Shown here piece after piece: positions 39,701-54,700 of a stretch of DNA of 64,000 nucleotides. The stretch comes from Desulfuromonadales bacterium. Its GTDB lineage: Bacteria > Desulfobacterota > Desulfuromonadia > Desulfuromonadales > Syntrophotaleaceae. The stretch covers positions 1-64,000 of the forward strand of contig JABXKU010000002.1 in the NCBI GenBank assembly GCA_013619105.1, given 5' to 3'. The notes below the pieces were generated by a model. That model was not told where the DNA came from. It was given only the letters and a program-made list of their open reading frames with translations, and did not search any database. Position 1 is the stretch's first letter; the number at the start of each line of letters is the position of its first letter. A program made the position numbers and the translations under genes.

Positions 39701-42700
39701 GGCCTGTTGCGCGGAGAGACCGTTGACCTGTTCGTCTATGACCTGCCGGCTTTGAATCTGGAATTCGAATATAACAAAGCCTTCCCCATCATCCCGCAAA
39801 TACCGGTAATTCTGGCGACCCTCGGCGGCAAGGTGACGGCCAGCACCGATTTGTCTTTTGGCTTCGACACCAGCGGCATCAACCAGTGGGCCGAGGGCTG
39901 GAATCTGCCTGATCCTACCACCCTGCTTTCTGGTGAACTCGAGCTCAATGAATGGGATTTCAACCTGGACGAAGTGTTTCAGGTTTTCAACGGATTCTAT
40001 CTCGGGGATTACGCCTTTGACGGTACGAATTTCACCACGGAAAAACCGGAACTGACCCTTGGAGTCGATATCAAAGCCGGTCCGGCCATTGGTCTCAGCG
40101 GTTTGATGGAATTGGGAATTGTTGGCGGCATCGGTGCGGATATCGAGTTTGATCTTAACGACGATCCTGCTTTGCCGGGCCACCTGAGTTATTACGACAG
40201 CCTGGAAGATTATCAGGCCAATGCCTTCGACGGCAAGATGTACGGTTTGGAGATACTCGATCGTCTGGAACACGGGCCTTTCTGCTTATTCGACACCTCG
40301 GGCAGCTTCTCTGCCGGGCTGACCGCTTTCTTGAATATTGGCACACCGCCGCTGCTCAGCTTTAATTACGAATTTCTCTCTGTTACCCTGGCGCGCTTCG
40401 ATTTCGAGTGTTTAGGTGAGGAACCGCCGATCCTAGTGGATCCCGACGATGCCTATCGCCCTGAGGTTATCTCGGATGTTAATACTCCGGCGCCTGATGG
40501 CCTTTACCTGCAAGCTGAATTGGATAACGGAACCCGCATCTATTACGGCAAAGCCAAGGATGATGACGGTGTGATTCACATCAACGTCGGAGATACGGCT
40601 TATAAACGGGGTGCTGGATATTATGATGCGGATCCTACAGACGGACTTGATCCAAAGTTCATCAACGAACTGGTTGAGATCACGGGCGATTTGGTAGAAA
40701 TCGATGGTCAAGAGATCGAAGTCACCAAAATACGTTGGGGTAATTATGTCGAAGAGTTTACCGGTATTAAAAAAATCGTTGTCCACGCCGGTGATGGTGA
40801 TGACCAGGTGATTGTCGACTCCAATGTCAGTGCCCAATTGGAACTACATGGAGGCAGCGGCGATGATCTTCTCTTTACCGAGGGTACGGGCCTTGTCACT
40901 ATTTATGGGGGTGACGGCGATGACCAGATTTCCGGTAGTCTGCTAAGCGACTTTTTGTTCGGCGGCGCCGGAGACGATGTTATCGATGGTGGTCAGGACG
41001 GCAGCGGTGTGTCTGGCGATGACTATATCGTTGGCGGTTACGGCAACGATATCATTGAAGCTCGGGACGGTAACAACACCCTTTATGGCGACGCCGTTGG
41101 TGATGCCATTAACGGCGGCAACGATACGATCAGCAGCGGTATGGGCATTGACCTGATCTACGCCGGTGCCGGTAACGATATTGTCAAGAGTGCCGAGGGG
41201 GATGATTGGCTCGATGGTGGCGACGGCGACGATCTGCTCGAAGCCGGGGACGGTACTGATGTTCTGCTCGGCGGCAGCGGCAACGATGTTTTGAACGGTG
41301 GTCTTAAGGTTGATACCCTGATCGGAGGAGATGGCGACGACACCTTCCAATGGCTCTCTGACGATGCTCAGGATTTTGTCGCTGGCGGCGGCGGATCGGA
41401 CTTGCTGGAAATGACCGCTACCGATGCCACCGAACGCATCGATATCAGCGCGGTGACGATTGCGGCGGTCAAGGGTGTCGACCGCACCCAGGTGACGGTG
41501 ACCCGTCCGGCGGGGATCGATCTTGTCGAAACGAGTGAGGTCGATCATCCGTCACAGTCCTTTACCTATGTCCACCCCGTTGACCAGGGGATTCTGGTCG
41601 ATATCTCCGGCGGGACAGTGATCGAAATGGTCACCACGGAAGTGGAGCGTTTCGACATAGACTCTGGTATGGGGGCAGACAGCGTAGAAGTGGCCGATCT
41701 ACAGGAATCGGAGGTAACGAATATCACCCTCGATCTGGGGGATGGCGGCGCCACGCAAACGGTGGAAGATACCTATCGCGACGAAAACGGCGATCCCGTG
41801 ATGGGGCCGACCATCGAATTTATCTCGGTGGGTGGAACTCAGGTGGGAGCCATCGAGCAGGAGACCCAACTCAACTTTAGAGGGGATGCAGAGCTCGGCG
41901 AAGCCTATGAAGTCTATCTTAATGGCACGCGTTTCAGTTACACCGCCCAGCAGGGCGAAGACATGGCGGCCGTTGTTAAAGCTCTTAAAGGGCTGATCGA
42001 TGCCGATGACATCTTCAACGCCTCATCCTTTAGAGAGAGCCTCGACATCTCGTTGGTTCAAGGCGGCAGTACCTTCACTTTTGATTATAAGGTGCCGGAG
42101 GCCAATGAAATAGGGGTGTTGGACGTTCCCTACGTGCCGGTCTTTAGTGAAGCGCTGCTCGACTTTACCGATCGGGAAGTCGCCACAGATGACATCTGGA
42201 CCCTGACTCTGGAGGAGGCGAGCTACTCCTATACCGTGAGGGCAGGGGACGGGGTTGAGTCCATTATCAATGCCCTGGTAAACGGCTATCAGGTTACCGA
42301 AGGGACAGAGATCGTCCAGGTGGACGGAATCAACAGCGGGGCAGACTCACAATATCTGGCGGTGGTCGCAGGAACACTCGTTACAGTTACCGCCAGAGAC
42401 ACCGAAACGAGCTTTGGCGTCGATTTCGGACGCACCTACCTGTCCGAGCAAACCTATAGCTATGAAAAGCCGGTTTATGGCGACGACGGCGCCATCGATA
42501 CGGTGGTGATTCACGGTGGGTCGCACAACCTTTATGGTGAGCATTACGACGTTGATGACCAATTAGCGCTCTCTACCGACGGGGCGGCCGGCGGCATTTC
42601 GATTGTGAACGAGAACGGCTCAAATTTCTTGATTCTAAACGGCCGCGGTGCGGATCAGGCCCCTATTTTTGACGCCAATAATGTCCCGACTTTTCAGGGG

Positions 42701-45700
42701 GATAGCCTCTCCATTTTCGGATACGGCGGCGACAACACCATTAACGCTACCGGCGTGGATAATAGCCGCAACTACCTTTCGATGTATTTCGTCACCGAGG
42801 GCGGTGACGATACCCTGGTGGGTACTCCTTTCGCTGATGTGCTGGACAGTAGCCTGGGTGACGATACCTTGACCGGGCGGGAAGGGGTCGACTACTTCTT
42901 CGATACCGGCGGCCACGATATTCTGAAGGAGGCCTTCAATCGCGACGTCTCTTTGTTTGGTGATACCCTGGTGGTCGGTACCATCCTCGGCGATGACGGC
43001 GGAGAGCTAAACCAGGCCAACAAGGTGGCCGAACAGGAGGCCAACGCTGCGGCCCAGACGCGGGAGGCTTATATCACCTTGCGTACCGGCAGCGCCAATC
43101 CCACCGCACCAACAGCGACCCTGACCGCACCTTCAAGCGCCGCCAGCCTGAGTACCATAAACACTGTCGACAGCCAGGTGGAGATTACGTTGCTCGGCGA
43201 GGTTAAGTCAGGCCAGGTCTGGAATCTTACCGTCAACGGTGCCGTATATAGCCATGTGGTCGGCAGCGATGATGCTTCCCTTACTATGGTCGCGGTGGCC
43301 AAGGGATTGGCCGACCAGATTAACGATGCCAAGCAAAGTTATACCGCTGAAGATCGCAATCCAGAACCGATCATTCACGGCCTGACGGACACCGCTGATG
43401 TCTATGAGGCCGGGGCCGAAGTGGAGACCCTGATTGACCCCGAGGTCGGCGATGAGATTTTCGAAGAGGCTATGATTTCCGGTGGTACCAGCAACAATGT
43501 ACTGGTGGTCGGCGACAGTGATAACCAGATTAACGTTGGGCTGGAGGAACTGGCGGTCAGTAACTGGAAAGGTCGCGTCGAGCTGGACAACATGGGCAAC
43601 GACGATGTCTGGAACGAATATTACCTGATCAATCTCAAGAATGACGGAGCAAAATACTATGTTCGGGACACCGGCGGAGGGTCCGGCTACGACGAACTCT
43701 TGATCAGAGGCACTGCAGAAAAGGATATCTTTACGCTTAATTCGGCAGGGGACAAAGGAATGGTCTCTTACGGAGAGTTCTACGACCAGAACTTCCCCTA
43801 CAGTGTGGAGTATCAGGCCTCTAATATTCTGGCCGATAGTGGCGAACTCAGTACCGATGTCACCATTAGCGGGCCTGCGCCCCTGCAGGATGATCTGGTG
43901 ATCGTCAAGGATGGTATGGATCTTCTGCCTCAGTTCTCCGGCACCACGGCGACCTTGACCATTACCGCCGACAGTTCCGCTGATGGCACTCTGTTGGCCG
44001 GCCAGCAATGGATCATTCAACTGGGCGGCAAGGTGTATCGTTACACCAGTATGGAGGGGGATACCGATGCCTCCATCGCGGCACAGCTTCAGCAACTGAT
44101 ACAAGGGGACAGCCCGCAGCGTGAAGACGTCATCTTCAGCAAGGCTGAACGTCTGACCCTGGAGACCCTGGGCGGTGATGATCTGATCGTCTCTCACGAT
44201 ACGGTTATCCAGACCATCGTCGCAATGGGAGAAGGTAACGATCTCATCACCGTCGGTACGGTGCCGACCATCCCGGATCGTGGCCATGCCGATCTGCAAA
44301 ATCAGTCCGGTATCCCCATCGCTGACACCCGCCACATGAGCAACGGCAATACGGCACCGATGTACGTCTATGGCAGCACCGGCGACGATTATTTTGAAGT
44401 CAACCACAACATGGCCGAGCTGTTCCTCTTCGGTCAAGAGGATGACGACACCTTTGTCATCAACACCTTCTTGGTGCTCAACGATGATCCCGATCAACCG
44501 AGCGAAATCACCAATCTTTCGCGGCTCTTCGGCGGTACAGGTTCTAACCGCTACGAGTATCTGCAGAATGCGCCGGTGCATGTCTTTGGCGGCTCGGGCA
44601 ACGACACGGTGATCATCAGCGGAACGGCGATCGCCGACACTTTCATCATCACCGAGAAGTTCGTGGCCGGAGCCGGACGCGTTACCTATTTTAGCGGTAT
44701 CGAAAAATTGGAAATCAATGCTGCCGGCGGCGACGACGAGATCTATGTGTTGTCATCCCCGACCCACCTTGAGTTGACCTTACGCGGCGGTACCGGCGAC
44801 GACAATATCCATCTTGGTGGTGATCACCCGACCCTGTTCTTCGATCCGCCCGCGTTTACCTACCAGCCGCCTTCCTTCATTATTCAGGACGACCCGTATA
44901 TTGAATATTCGGTGTCAACCAAGACGGCAGAGGCGTTTACGGTCCAGATCGGAGCCAGTGTTCTGGAAGAAATGTTAGGGTATGGCTTTATTGAGAATAT
45001 CGGTCTGATCCTCAATCCAGAGTATAGAAAATATTATGAACAGGAGGTAAGGGACCGGGTTGAGAATTGGTATTACGCGAACAAATCAACCTATCGCTAT
45101 TTTGATTTAAAGTACGACGGCGGATTGGAGGGACTGATCTCCGATACGGTTATGACCGATTGCGAGATCGCTTTCCGGGTTATCGATATGTATGCCGAAG
45201 GGACCATTCAGATGCCGACGGTCACCTTTGAGACGGGCACGGAGGTCTGGCCCGAGCCACAGACAATTACTCCGCCGGCAATCACCATCGATCCCGATCC
45301 CTTTGCCATCAAGGTGGACGCCGTGCATCGCCTTGACGGTATCAAGGGGCTGGTAAAGATCGACGGCGGCGAGGATTCCTATTCCGATCAGGACAGTCTC
45401 ATCGTCCACGGCAAGGATAGCCCCGGTGATTTGACCGGCACGTTGGGTAATATTCAGGTTGACGATGTCGATTATCTTAACCTAAGTGGCCTGGGCCTCG
45501 ATCAGAGAACGGTCAACGATACAACCTTTGACGGCGTCTGGCTGCGGAACTTTGAAGATCTCGACCTGCGCCTCGGCGATGGCAACGATAGCTTCCTGTT
45601 GGATGTCGCCGCCCTTGACGGCGAAACGATTGAGACCCGCCTGTCTCTTGGCGGCGGAGACGATTTCGTCGAGGTGAAATCCCTTGCCGGGGTGACGAAT

Positions 45701-48700
45701 ATACTGGGCGGTGCAGGCAGCGATACAGTGGAGGTCACCGATGAGCAACAGACCCTAGTCGGCATCAGCGAACAACTGAATTTTGATGGTGACGGAGCCA
45801 TCATCGAGCAGTCATCTGGCATCACCTACAACCCTGCAGTTCATGATGGACTTCTGGACGCGGTTTCGAGTGTCTATATCGATACTGCGGGGGGAACCGT
45901 CGCTACTCCCATCGAACAGTACCGGGAGAAGATTCTCTCTGCGGCTCGCAGCGCTCATATCAGCGTAATCGATGGTGTCACAGTAGAGGGACCCGGTCTC
46001 TACCAACAGGTGCCAGTGATCAACGGGCTCAATGTGACTTGGGAATGGCAGTCTGTTGCCGAGGCAACGGCATCTATTTCCCTGCTGACAGAATCTCTGG
46101 GACAATACTGGAACGCCGCAACCATCAGTCTGGCCGGGATGGTAAAAAACGGTGAAGACTGGATTCTGACTCTGAACGGTGCGGATTATATCTACCGGGC
46201 CAATGAGACCGATGGTTTGAGTCTCGATGTCGTGGCGCTAGGGCTGCAGGCCGCGGTCGGCAACAGTTACACCCTGGCAGTTGACGGCCCTGTTCTTACC
46301 GTCACGGCGAAGGACGATTCCGCCTTTTCAGCCAGTATTCTCAGGGACCTCAATTCCGCCGGCAGTATCACCGGCAACCTGTATAAGAACCTCAGTCAGT
46401 TCGAACTGCGCGGTACCGTTATCCCAGGCCATAAATGGGCCATTACTCTAGGGGGAGCGGAGTACAGTTACGTGGCCCAGGCGGGCGATACCCTGCAGAG
46501 CGTCGCTGCAGCATTGCAACTTGCCATTAACAGCGACTACCAGGCCCATGTCGAGCAGTATCTCGATCTCTATGTCATGGCTATCGACCCGGTCACCGGC
46601 GAGGCGATCGTGGACACGATCCAGCGCCGCGGCGTTCAGGCACAGGGTTATTTGGAGACCGGCTTCCAGCTTCTGGGATATCAGCTTCGAGATGATGCGG
46701 ATGGGCTCCTCTTCGAGGACATCTATGGCAACCTGACCAGCGATATCGCCGGTAAGCCGGTGATCATCGTCGACCAGAGCGCGGCTCTATCCCGTCCGCT
46801 GTACCTCGATACAGATGGCCATCTGACCACGGCAGGGACGAGCATTCAGGCGTTGCAGATTATTCAGAACAGCACCACGGCGGTGCCCCTCTACCAGGTG
46901 GCCGACGGCACCATCTCCACCCGTTCTGGCGGCACCTTGCTTGAACGGGTCGAAATGGGGACGGCGCAGGTGTTGCCGATTCACTTCGATGCAAACGGCA
47001 ACAAAGAGGTCTTGCGGGCCGTCGCCTACGGCTACCAGCAACAGGGCTATCAGCAGTATGGTTATTACCTCTATGCCGATGGCACCAAGTCGACGACCTC
47101 CATCGCCATCGACGCTACCGTGGTCAAGACCTTCAATGACGCGCTGGCCGTGCCCCTGTATCAATATATCGACAGCCTCGGCAATCTGGTAACCACCACC
47201 GAGAATCTGGGAGCGGCAAAATATGATGCTCCGAGCGAGCCCCTGACAAACCCTGGGAAGAGTACTAATCATCCGGATCAGGTCGCGTACCGGGCCTGGC
47301 AAGCGTACAACAATTTCATGAATTCAAATGTGGATGGTGACGGCAACCCATACAGCGGAGACGTTTATATCTACTATGAGTTGCTGAGAGGTTGGAAGGT
47401 TACACCGATAGCCACAAGCGACTCGCAAGCCGGAGCCTATCCGCTGATCAATTCTGATATCACAGGTGGGGCCCTTTATCTGGATGTCAACGGCAATCTC
47501 ACCACGGTGGCGACGGGGAACCAGCCGGACTGGCAAAACGGTTTCCAGCGCAAAGATGCCAATGGTAACCCACTCTACCTCGATGCCGAAGACAGGCTGA
47601 CCACCGACGCCACCAAGGCCTACCGGCAGGCGATTATCGTCACCAATCAGTTACTTTACCTGGATGGCCAAGGGCACTCCACCCTTGAGGTGAACACCAA
47701 TCGCCAGGCGATTCAGCGGGATGTCAGCAGTTCCAGGGCCGTGCCGCTGTATATGCAGGAGTACAATCTCGATGGGGGCGGCGATACCTTGATTGCGGCG
47801 TACACCACCCGTATCCCGGACCCGTCCATCGTGATTGACGACGACAACCGCAGCGGTTTCGCCCAGCCGCTCTATTATGACGAGCTCGGTAATAAGACCA
47901 CCACGCCGACCCCGAACAAATTCTATGCCGCCACCGATAACAACGTGGCACCCTTGATCTGGTACGACACCCAGGGGCTCGACGTTGAGACCGATCATTA
48001 CCCGGCAGTGCCGAGGGTCGATGGTAACGGAACTTCAGCAGGCGGAGTCATTTACAACCGGGATGAAGATGGCAACCTCTTTGAAAACCCGGAAGCCACC
48101 ATCGAGGTCGACCGCCTCAAGCTGGTAGTCGGAACCCGGCCCTTTGAAATGTACGAGTCGATCGACGACGGCGCTATCGACAGCCTGCGGGTGCTTGCCG
48201 GCGGCGCCACCGATTCCCTGTCGGGAACCCTGACCGATTCAACGTTGACCGGTTTGGAGCTGTCCGAGGCGATCGATTTTGTCGACATCGAGGGAATCAC
48301 CATCGAGTCCGGCGTGCATGACGACAGCCTGGTGATCGAGAGCATTATCGAGGGCTCGGTCGTGATCACGACCGGCGGTGGCAATGACAACATTCGTGTC
48401 GGCAACCCGGCCGGCCGGGTCGATGAAATCAGAGGGAACCTGCAGATCTCAGGCGATGGCGGTGCAGACCATCTCGACATCGACAACTCGGGTGCCTCCG
48501 ATACGTTCGATTCCGTTCTTACGGCAAATGCACTAACCGGCCTGGCGCCTGGTGTCATTGGCTATGATGGGATCGAGAATCTCGATATCGCCCTCGGCAG
48601 TGGTCAGGATACCTTCAGCGCCCGCAGTACTTCAGCCCTCACGCAGGTTGTCGATACCGGCGGAGACAGCATCTTCAATGTTGGTGGTTCGCTGGAGCCC

Positions 48701-51700
48701 CTTGGTGGCATCGATTCGACCCTGACCCTTGTCGCCGGCGACGGCACCGACATTCTGAACATTTCGAATGAGGGGGATGACAGTGGGGCAACCGGCAGGG
48801 TCGGTGAGACTGTGGTCGATGATGTCGCTTTTTGCAAAGTGACAGGTTTTGGCATGACCGACGGCAGCAGCGATGGAATTCGCTATGCCGATTTCGAAAC
48901 CATGAATATTACCCTCGGAGACGGTGACGACAACATAACCATCGACAGCTTTGGTCCTTGTGAAACCTTTGTTCATGCGGGAATAGGGCAGGACAATATC
49001 TTTGCTCGCGGTGGAATGACGGGGGACGGAGACCATCGTATCTGGCTCGATGGCGGCCAGGACGGCGATAACTACACCATCGATCTCGAACTGGCGAAGC
49101 AAACTTCCAGTGGCATTAACCTGATCAAGATCGACGATATCGGCACCAGCGGCATCGACCAGCTTCTGTTCCTCGGCAGTTCCAATAACGATACGATCCA
49201 GCTCGATACGGTCTACCGGCGAGAGGAAGATGCGGATCATGAATTCAGCGCAGATCGCTGGACCGACTACGGCGAGCACGGTGATGGGCTGATCATCAGC
49301 CGTTTCGGAGACGGGGCCAGTGCCTACCAGGTTACCGACGTGCTCGATGAAGCAGCCCTCATGGAGGTCACCGAACGGGACCTCAACACCACAGAGAATT
49401 ACCAGGTCATCAACTACGAAACGGTCGAAAGCATTTCGATGCACGGCGGCGCCGGTGACGACAAGTTCATCAGTGACGACGCGTCCCAGCAATTCGACGT
49501 CTTTGGCGATGGGGGCAACGACAGTTTCTTTGTTGGTTCGGTCCTGTCGACCGAGACCGTTCTGGTCGCTGGCCGGGAAGTCACCGTGGTCAACGAAGTT
49601 ACCCATGGCACCACCTTCCCCATGAAATTCTACGGCGGCGAAGGTGACGATTACTTCGAGGTCAGTCACAACCTGGCTGACATCGAACTGTACGGTGATA
49701 ATGGCGATGATACTTTCTTTATCCGTGCCCTGCTGACTCTTCGCGATGATGGCCAGTTAAGCGTGGTTGAAAGCGCCCAAACCAAGGCGAGCGGGGTCGC
49801 CGAAACGCTGAAGCCTGTGATCGCAACGATAGCTGCTGGCGATGGTTCGACTAGTGAAATCCAAGAGCTTTCCCTTGGTACCGCCAACAGCGGTACCTTT
49901 AGTCTGGAGTTTGATGGAAACGAAACCGGCGTCATCAACGTAGGAACGACCTCGGCCCAAACTGCGGCTAATATTGAAACGGCCCTAAACAGTACCTCTG
50001 TCAATGCAAAGATCCAGGTCGCGGTATCCGACACCACCGCCAAAGCATTTGAGATCAGCTTTACAGAGTTTGGTGACCAGGCCGAGCTTTCCTTCGGTCA
50101 GACCAACACCTTGATCAATACTCAAAACCATAGCGATGTCGATACCCGCGAGGTGGATATTGACACCCTGGTTTATGTGCAGAACGCCCAAGTCAAAATA
50201 GATGGCGGGGCCGGCTTCGATGCCCTGGCTATCGTCGGTACGGCCTTAAGTGACAATTTCTATATCTATACTGAGGATATTGACACCGACGGTGACTTGA
50301 TCGCTGACACGACTGTGCAGCGAATCTATGGAGCCGGTCTCCAACTTGGCAACATTCTGTCCATCGAGCGGATCCAGCTGCTTACCGGCGCTGGCGACGA
50401 CAATATCTACCTCTACGGCGTCGATTTTGGTGCCCGGGCCGATCTAGTGGTCAACACCGGTACCGGCAGCGATTCGGTATTCTTTGGCGGCGACACCCTG
50501 ACCTTTGATCAGGTCACCCTAGGCTCTAACTGGACCGAGTACGCCTCCGTGGCGGGCTACATTGTGGGCGCGGCTTCCAGTGAGATCGCTTATGGCCTGA
50601 CCATCGGCACCGTCGATCTATTGAACCCCAACCGAGTGGTACCCTTTGACGGTCAGAAACTTGAATACAGGGAGTCCGTGACGGTTTCCGCGGTCAAGGA
50701 TCTTGCGGGCATTGTTACCCCGGTTGCCATTGTCGGCGGCGAAGGGATGGTGGACCGGCTCTACCTGCACAACGAAGATGGTTATTCCAGCGTCGATTTC
50801 GCTGATACTTCGATTAAAAAACGGCTGATCACTACCGATGACAGCAAAGTCACCATCACCACCGTGCAACCGGTCAACGGCGAGACCGATCTTTTGGCTA
50901 GCCTACCGGCAAGCGTGGAAGACTCTCTCCACGAGTATATTCGCGAGCAGGTATTGTTCTACGACCGATATGCCACAGATCCGGCCCTACAGGACAGCGG
51001 TGGCCTGATCGACAGCCTCGATGCCTTGGCTGGTGCGGAAACCCAGGCCATCAGCCTGGCGGCCGGCATGAGTTATGCCGCTTTCCAGGACACCCTAGAC
51101 GGCGGCTCGGTAGTTTCAGCAATCTCCCAGTTGCAAGATTTCTTGGCTGGTTCTGGATTTACGGTCAACACCATGACCACGGCGCACCCCGATCCCAGCC
51201 GTTCTGAGCCGCTGTACGACATCAGCTCTATCAGCGATGGCTTTCTGACCCTGAAATGGAGCGGTCAGTATCAGGAATATGTGAAAGACGGGGTAACCGG
51301 ACGCAACCTGGTCGGTATCAGCCTGCTGACTGCCGCCGAGCATACGGTAGAACTCGCCGCCGGTTACATCGAGACCGTTACCGCTGGCTCCGTGGTCAAT
51401 TGGAGTTCGATGAGCGAAACCGGAACGCCGACCACGATTCATTTCAGCCAGTTTGAAGAGGTTGATCTGACCCTCAACCAGACCGAGGCCAGCCAAATCA
51501 CCTTAAGCAACTCCCTCCATGCCGGGCAGACATTTATCCATGCCGGTGCTGCAGCCGATACCTTTACCGTTAAGGCAGTGGGTGGACAGACCTTCCTGCA
51601 CGGCGCTGCCGGTGACGATGTATTTAATGTCGGTAGCGGCACCATCGATGCCATCGCCAACCAGCTTTTCCTGTTGGGCGAGGCCGGCAACGATACGGTG

Positions 51701-54700
51701 GTTATCGACAGTTCTCTCGCGACGGAAGGAGCTGACGCCACCCTGGAACAGAATACCGTGCAGCATTGGTACAGTGAACAGCAGTTGAGCAAGATCACCA
51801 ACGCCCTGCAGGTCAGCAGCCTAACCTCGGCAGAAAATACCCAGCTGGTTGAAGCCCTGCAGGCCGAGGCAATCATCTACGCCGGCATCGTCGCCGATGG
51901 CGCCAACCTGGGCGTGCTTACCGATGTTGCTCTGCGAGCCGCCCAGGATGCCGCCGCCAGTCTGACAGCCGACCTAAGCGCCAGCCAGAGCGTCTTTGAG
52001 GACAGGATCGAGACCCTGATTGCCAGTGAAGAAGCCGTATTCACGGACTACCTGGAGGGTCTGCTAAGGGATTATCGAAGCGCTCAAGACAATTATGATG
52101 CAACAGAAGCGGACTATAATGCCGCTGTCACTGCCAAGGATAATTGGTGGAGCTCACTCTCAGACGGGGAGCGGTGGTGGATTGATTTTTGGGGATTATT
52201 TGGTGCTAAGGATGCCAACGTACAAAAGTATCAGGCTGAAATCGAGGTGGCTCAAAAGGCTAGGATCCCGGCACAGGTCGACTTAGAAGGGATCAGGGCC
52301 ATTGCCGCAAAGTATTTTACAAACAGCCAGTTGACCAACTGCCCAGTCGATAGCGAGATCGAGAGCTACCTGAACCAAACGGTGCTGAACGCCCCGGAAA
52401 ACGCTCTTTCTGAGAAGATGAACAGTTATCGGATCTCTTATGAAGCGGCCGAAACAGTGACCGTAGTGGCTTTGCAAAAGGCCAGGGCAGCAGCCGATGC
52501 GGTGGTTGGACTGGCTGACAGCGGGCAGTTGCCTAGCAGAATCGACACCTTGATTAGCGCCATCGATGATCTGACCATTGAACTTGAAAAGGCGGTTGTC
52601 AGCCTCACTGTTCAGGCCAAAGTAGATTTCACCGGTCAGACTCCCGCCGCCGGCCAGCGCTGGTCCCTCCGGGTTGATGAGGTTTTGTATTATCATGACG
52701 TGACTTCCGGTAGTGAGAGCCTTGCAGGGGTGCTGGATAGGCTCACGCAGCAACTGGATGATGTCGCAGGGTATTCTGCGGTGAGAAGCGGCGACGGGAT
52801 CGACGTTATTAAGTTGTCCAGCGATAACCTTTCGCTCTCCTATAACATCGCTGTCCTTCAGCCCAACGTCGTTAGCCAGAGCACCTTGCAACAGGTGGCC
52901 TTTTCAGGGACTCCGGATAGAGGCACCATCTGGTCACTTTGGGTTGATGGTACGGAATATTCAACATCGGTTACTGACGATGCCACCACCATGTTGGCTG
53001 TTACCAAGGACCTAGCCCGCCAGATCGGTGCAATTTCCGGGTATAGTGCGGTTGTAAGCGAGGGTGTTTCGACCGATAAAGCGACCCTGGACATTTCTAG
53101 GGTAACCCCCGGAATCATGGCTGTTACCAAAACGAACTATCTGGACAGCGCAGTGACTGTGGCCGGAGTATCGGGCACCGTAAACCTTGCGAATATAGCG
53201 CAGGATATAGCCCATGCCGGTGACCGCTGGTCACTCTGGGTCGATGCCACCGAGTATTCCTTGACTGTCGCCGATGAGACGCTGTCTATGATTCTTTCGG
53301 CTTTGGCTCAAAAGGTCCGCGACGGTTCCGGTTACACGGTAATCGAGGATGCCAGCAACAATAAAATCACCATCACTAAGGCTTCCGGCACCTTGAACCT
53401 GGCCTTGAGTTTTGCCCCCAGGGCCGATGCGGTTGATTCCGCAACACCAATCACGACCATGGTTACGTTAAAGGGTACCCCTGCGGATGGAGACCGTTGG
53501 TCTCTTTGGGTAGATAACAGTGAGTATTACTATACCGTGTCGGGTACCAGCGTATCTCGCGCCGCTGTGGCCACCGAGCTGGCTTTACAAATCGATGGAT
53601 TGACGGGCTATGGGGCAAAATTTGTCGAGGACACGATTGTTATTACCAAGTTGCACGGCGGTACCCTCGACGTAGAACATACGATCAGCCAATCCGCTGG
53701 CACTGTCGCTGTGGCTTCCACCACGCTGGTGACTTTCTCCACCGCGCCGGCGGACACGGACGTTTGGTCGCTGGTTGTCGACGGCACGACATACTCCCAC
53801 ACCGTCTCTGGTGATGGTGTGCCTCTTTCAACCGTAGTCACCGACTTGGCCGCCCAAGTGGATGCCGAGAACGGTTATACGGCAGTGGTCGAAGGGGACA
53901 CGCTTTCCATCACCAACCTGGCCGGTGGGTTGCTCATGGTCGAACATACGATTAGTGTAAGCGATGCGGGAATCATTTCTACCACCGCAGTCACAGATCT
54001 GGCGACCTTCTCTGGCACCCCGGCAAGGACAGATGTCTGGTCGCTAATTGTTGATGGCACGGCCTATTCCCATACCGTGTCTGGTGCCGGTGTGCTTCTT
54101 TCCACCGTGGTGACCAACCTGGCCGCCCAAGTGGATGCCGTAGACGGTTATACGGCCGGGGTTGAGGGAGATGGCATTGCTATCACCAAACTTGCAGGAG
54201 GCAGTCTCAGCCTTTCTCACAAGATTGTTCGGCCTGCCGGAACTGTCGATGCTGCGACTGCCAGCACCGTTCTGGTGTCGCTGGGGGGCACCCCGATTGG
54301 GGGTGACCTCTGGTCACTGGCATTGGACGGCGCCACCTTCAGCTACGAGGTTTCAGGCACCGATTCCTCTTTGTCTCCGGCCGCCAATGATTTGGCTTCT
54401 CAGATTAATTCATTAACTGACTACGTGGCGGTGGCTGAGGGAACCCAACTCTCCATTGTCAAACCGACCGGCGGCACGATTGTAGCGCAATTGACATCTA
54501 TCAACCCCCAAGCCGCTGGGGCGTTGTCATCAACGACCGTTGAGTTAAGCGGAACCCCAACCGATGGTCAACGCTGGTCATTATGGGTGGATGGACAGGA
54601 ATACTTCATTACGGTCAGCAGTGAAAACATATCCCAGGTGGCTGCGAATCTGGCCACCCAGATTGGCGCAAGCAACGGCTATCAAACGGACGACGCAAGC

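Noticed and set aside
43208-44581. 457-codon minus-strand frame inside the giant gene
   Set aside because: Asp/Gly-rich repeat codons (GAT, GGC) read as ATC/GCC in antisense, so long stop-free shadows are expected; no ribosome site or known domain.
46660-48100. YD/RHS toxin repeats
   Set aside because: Motif spacing and the PLY..TT core differ from the YDxxGxL...D pattern, and no RHS core or toxin end is present.
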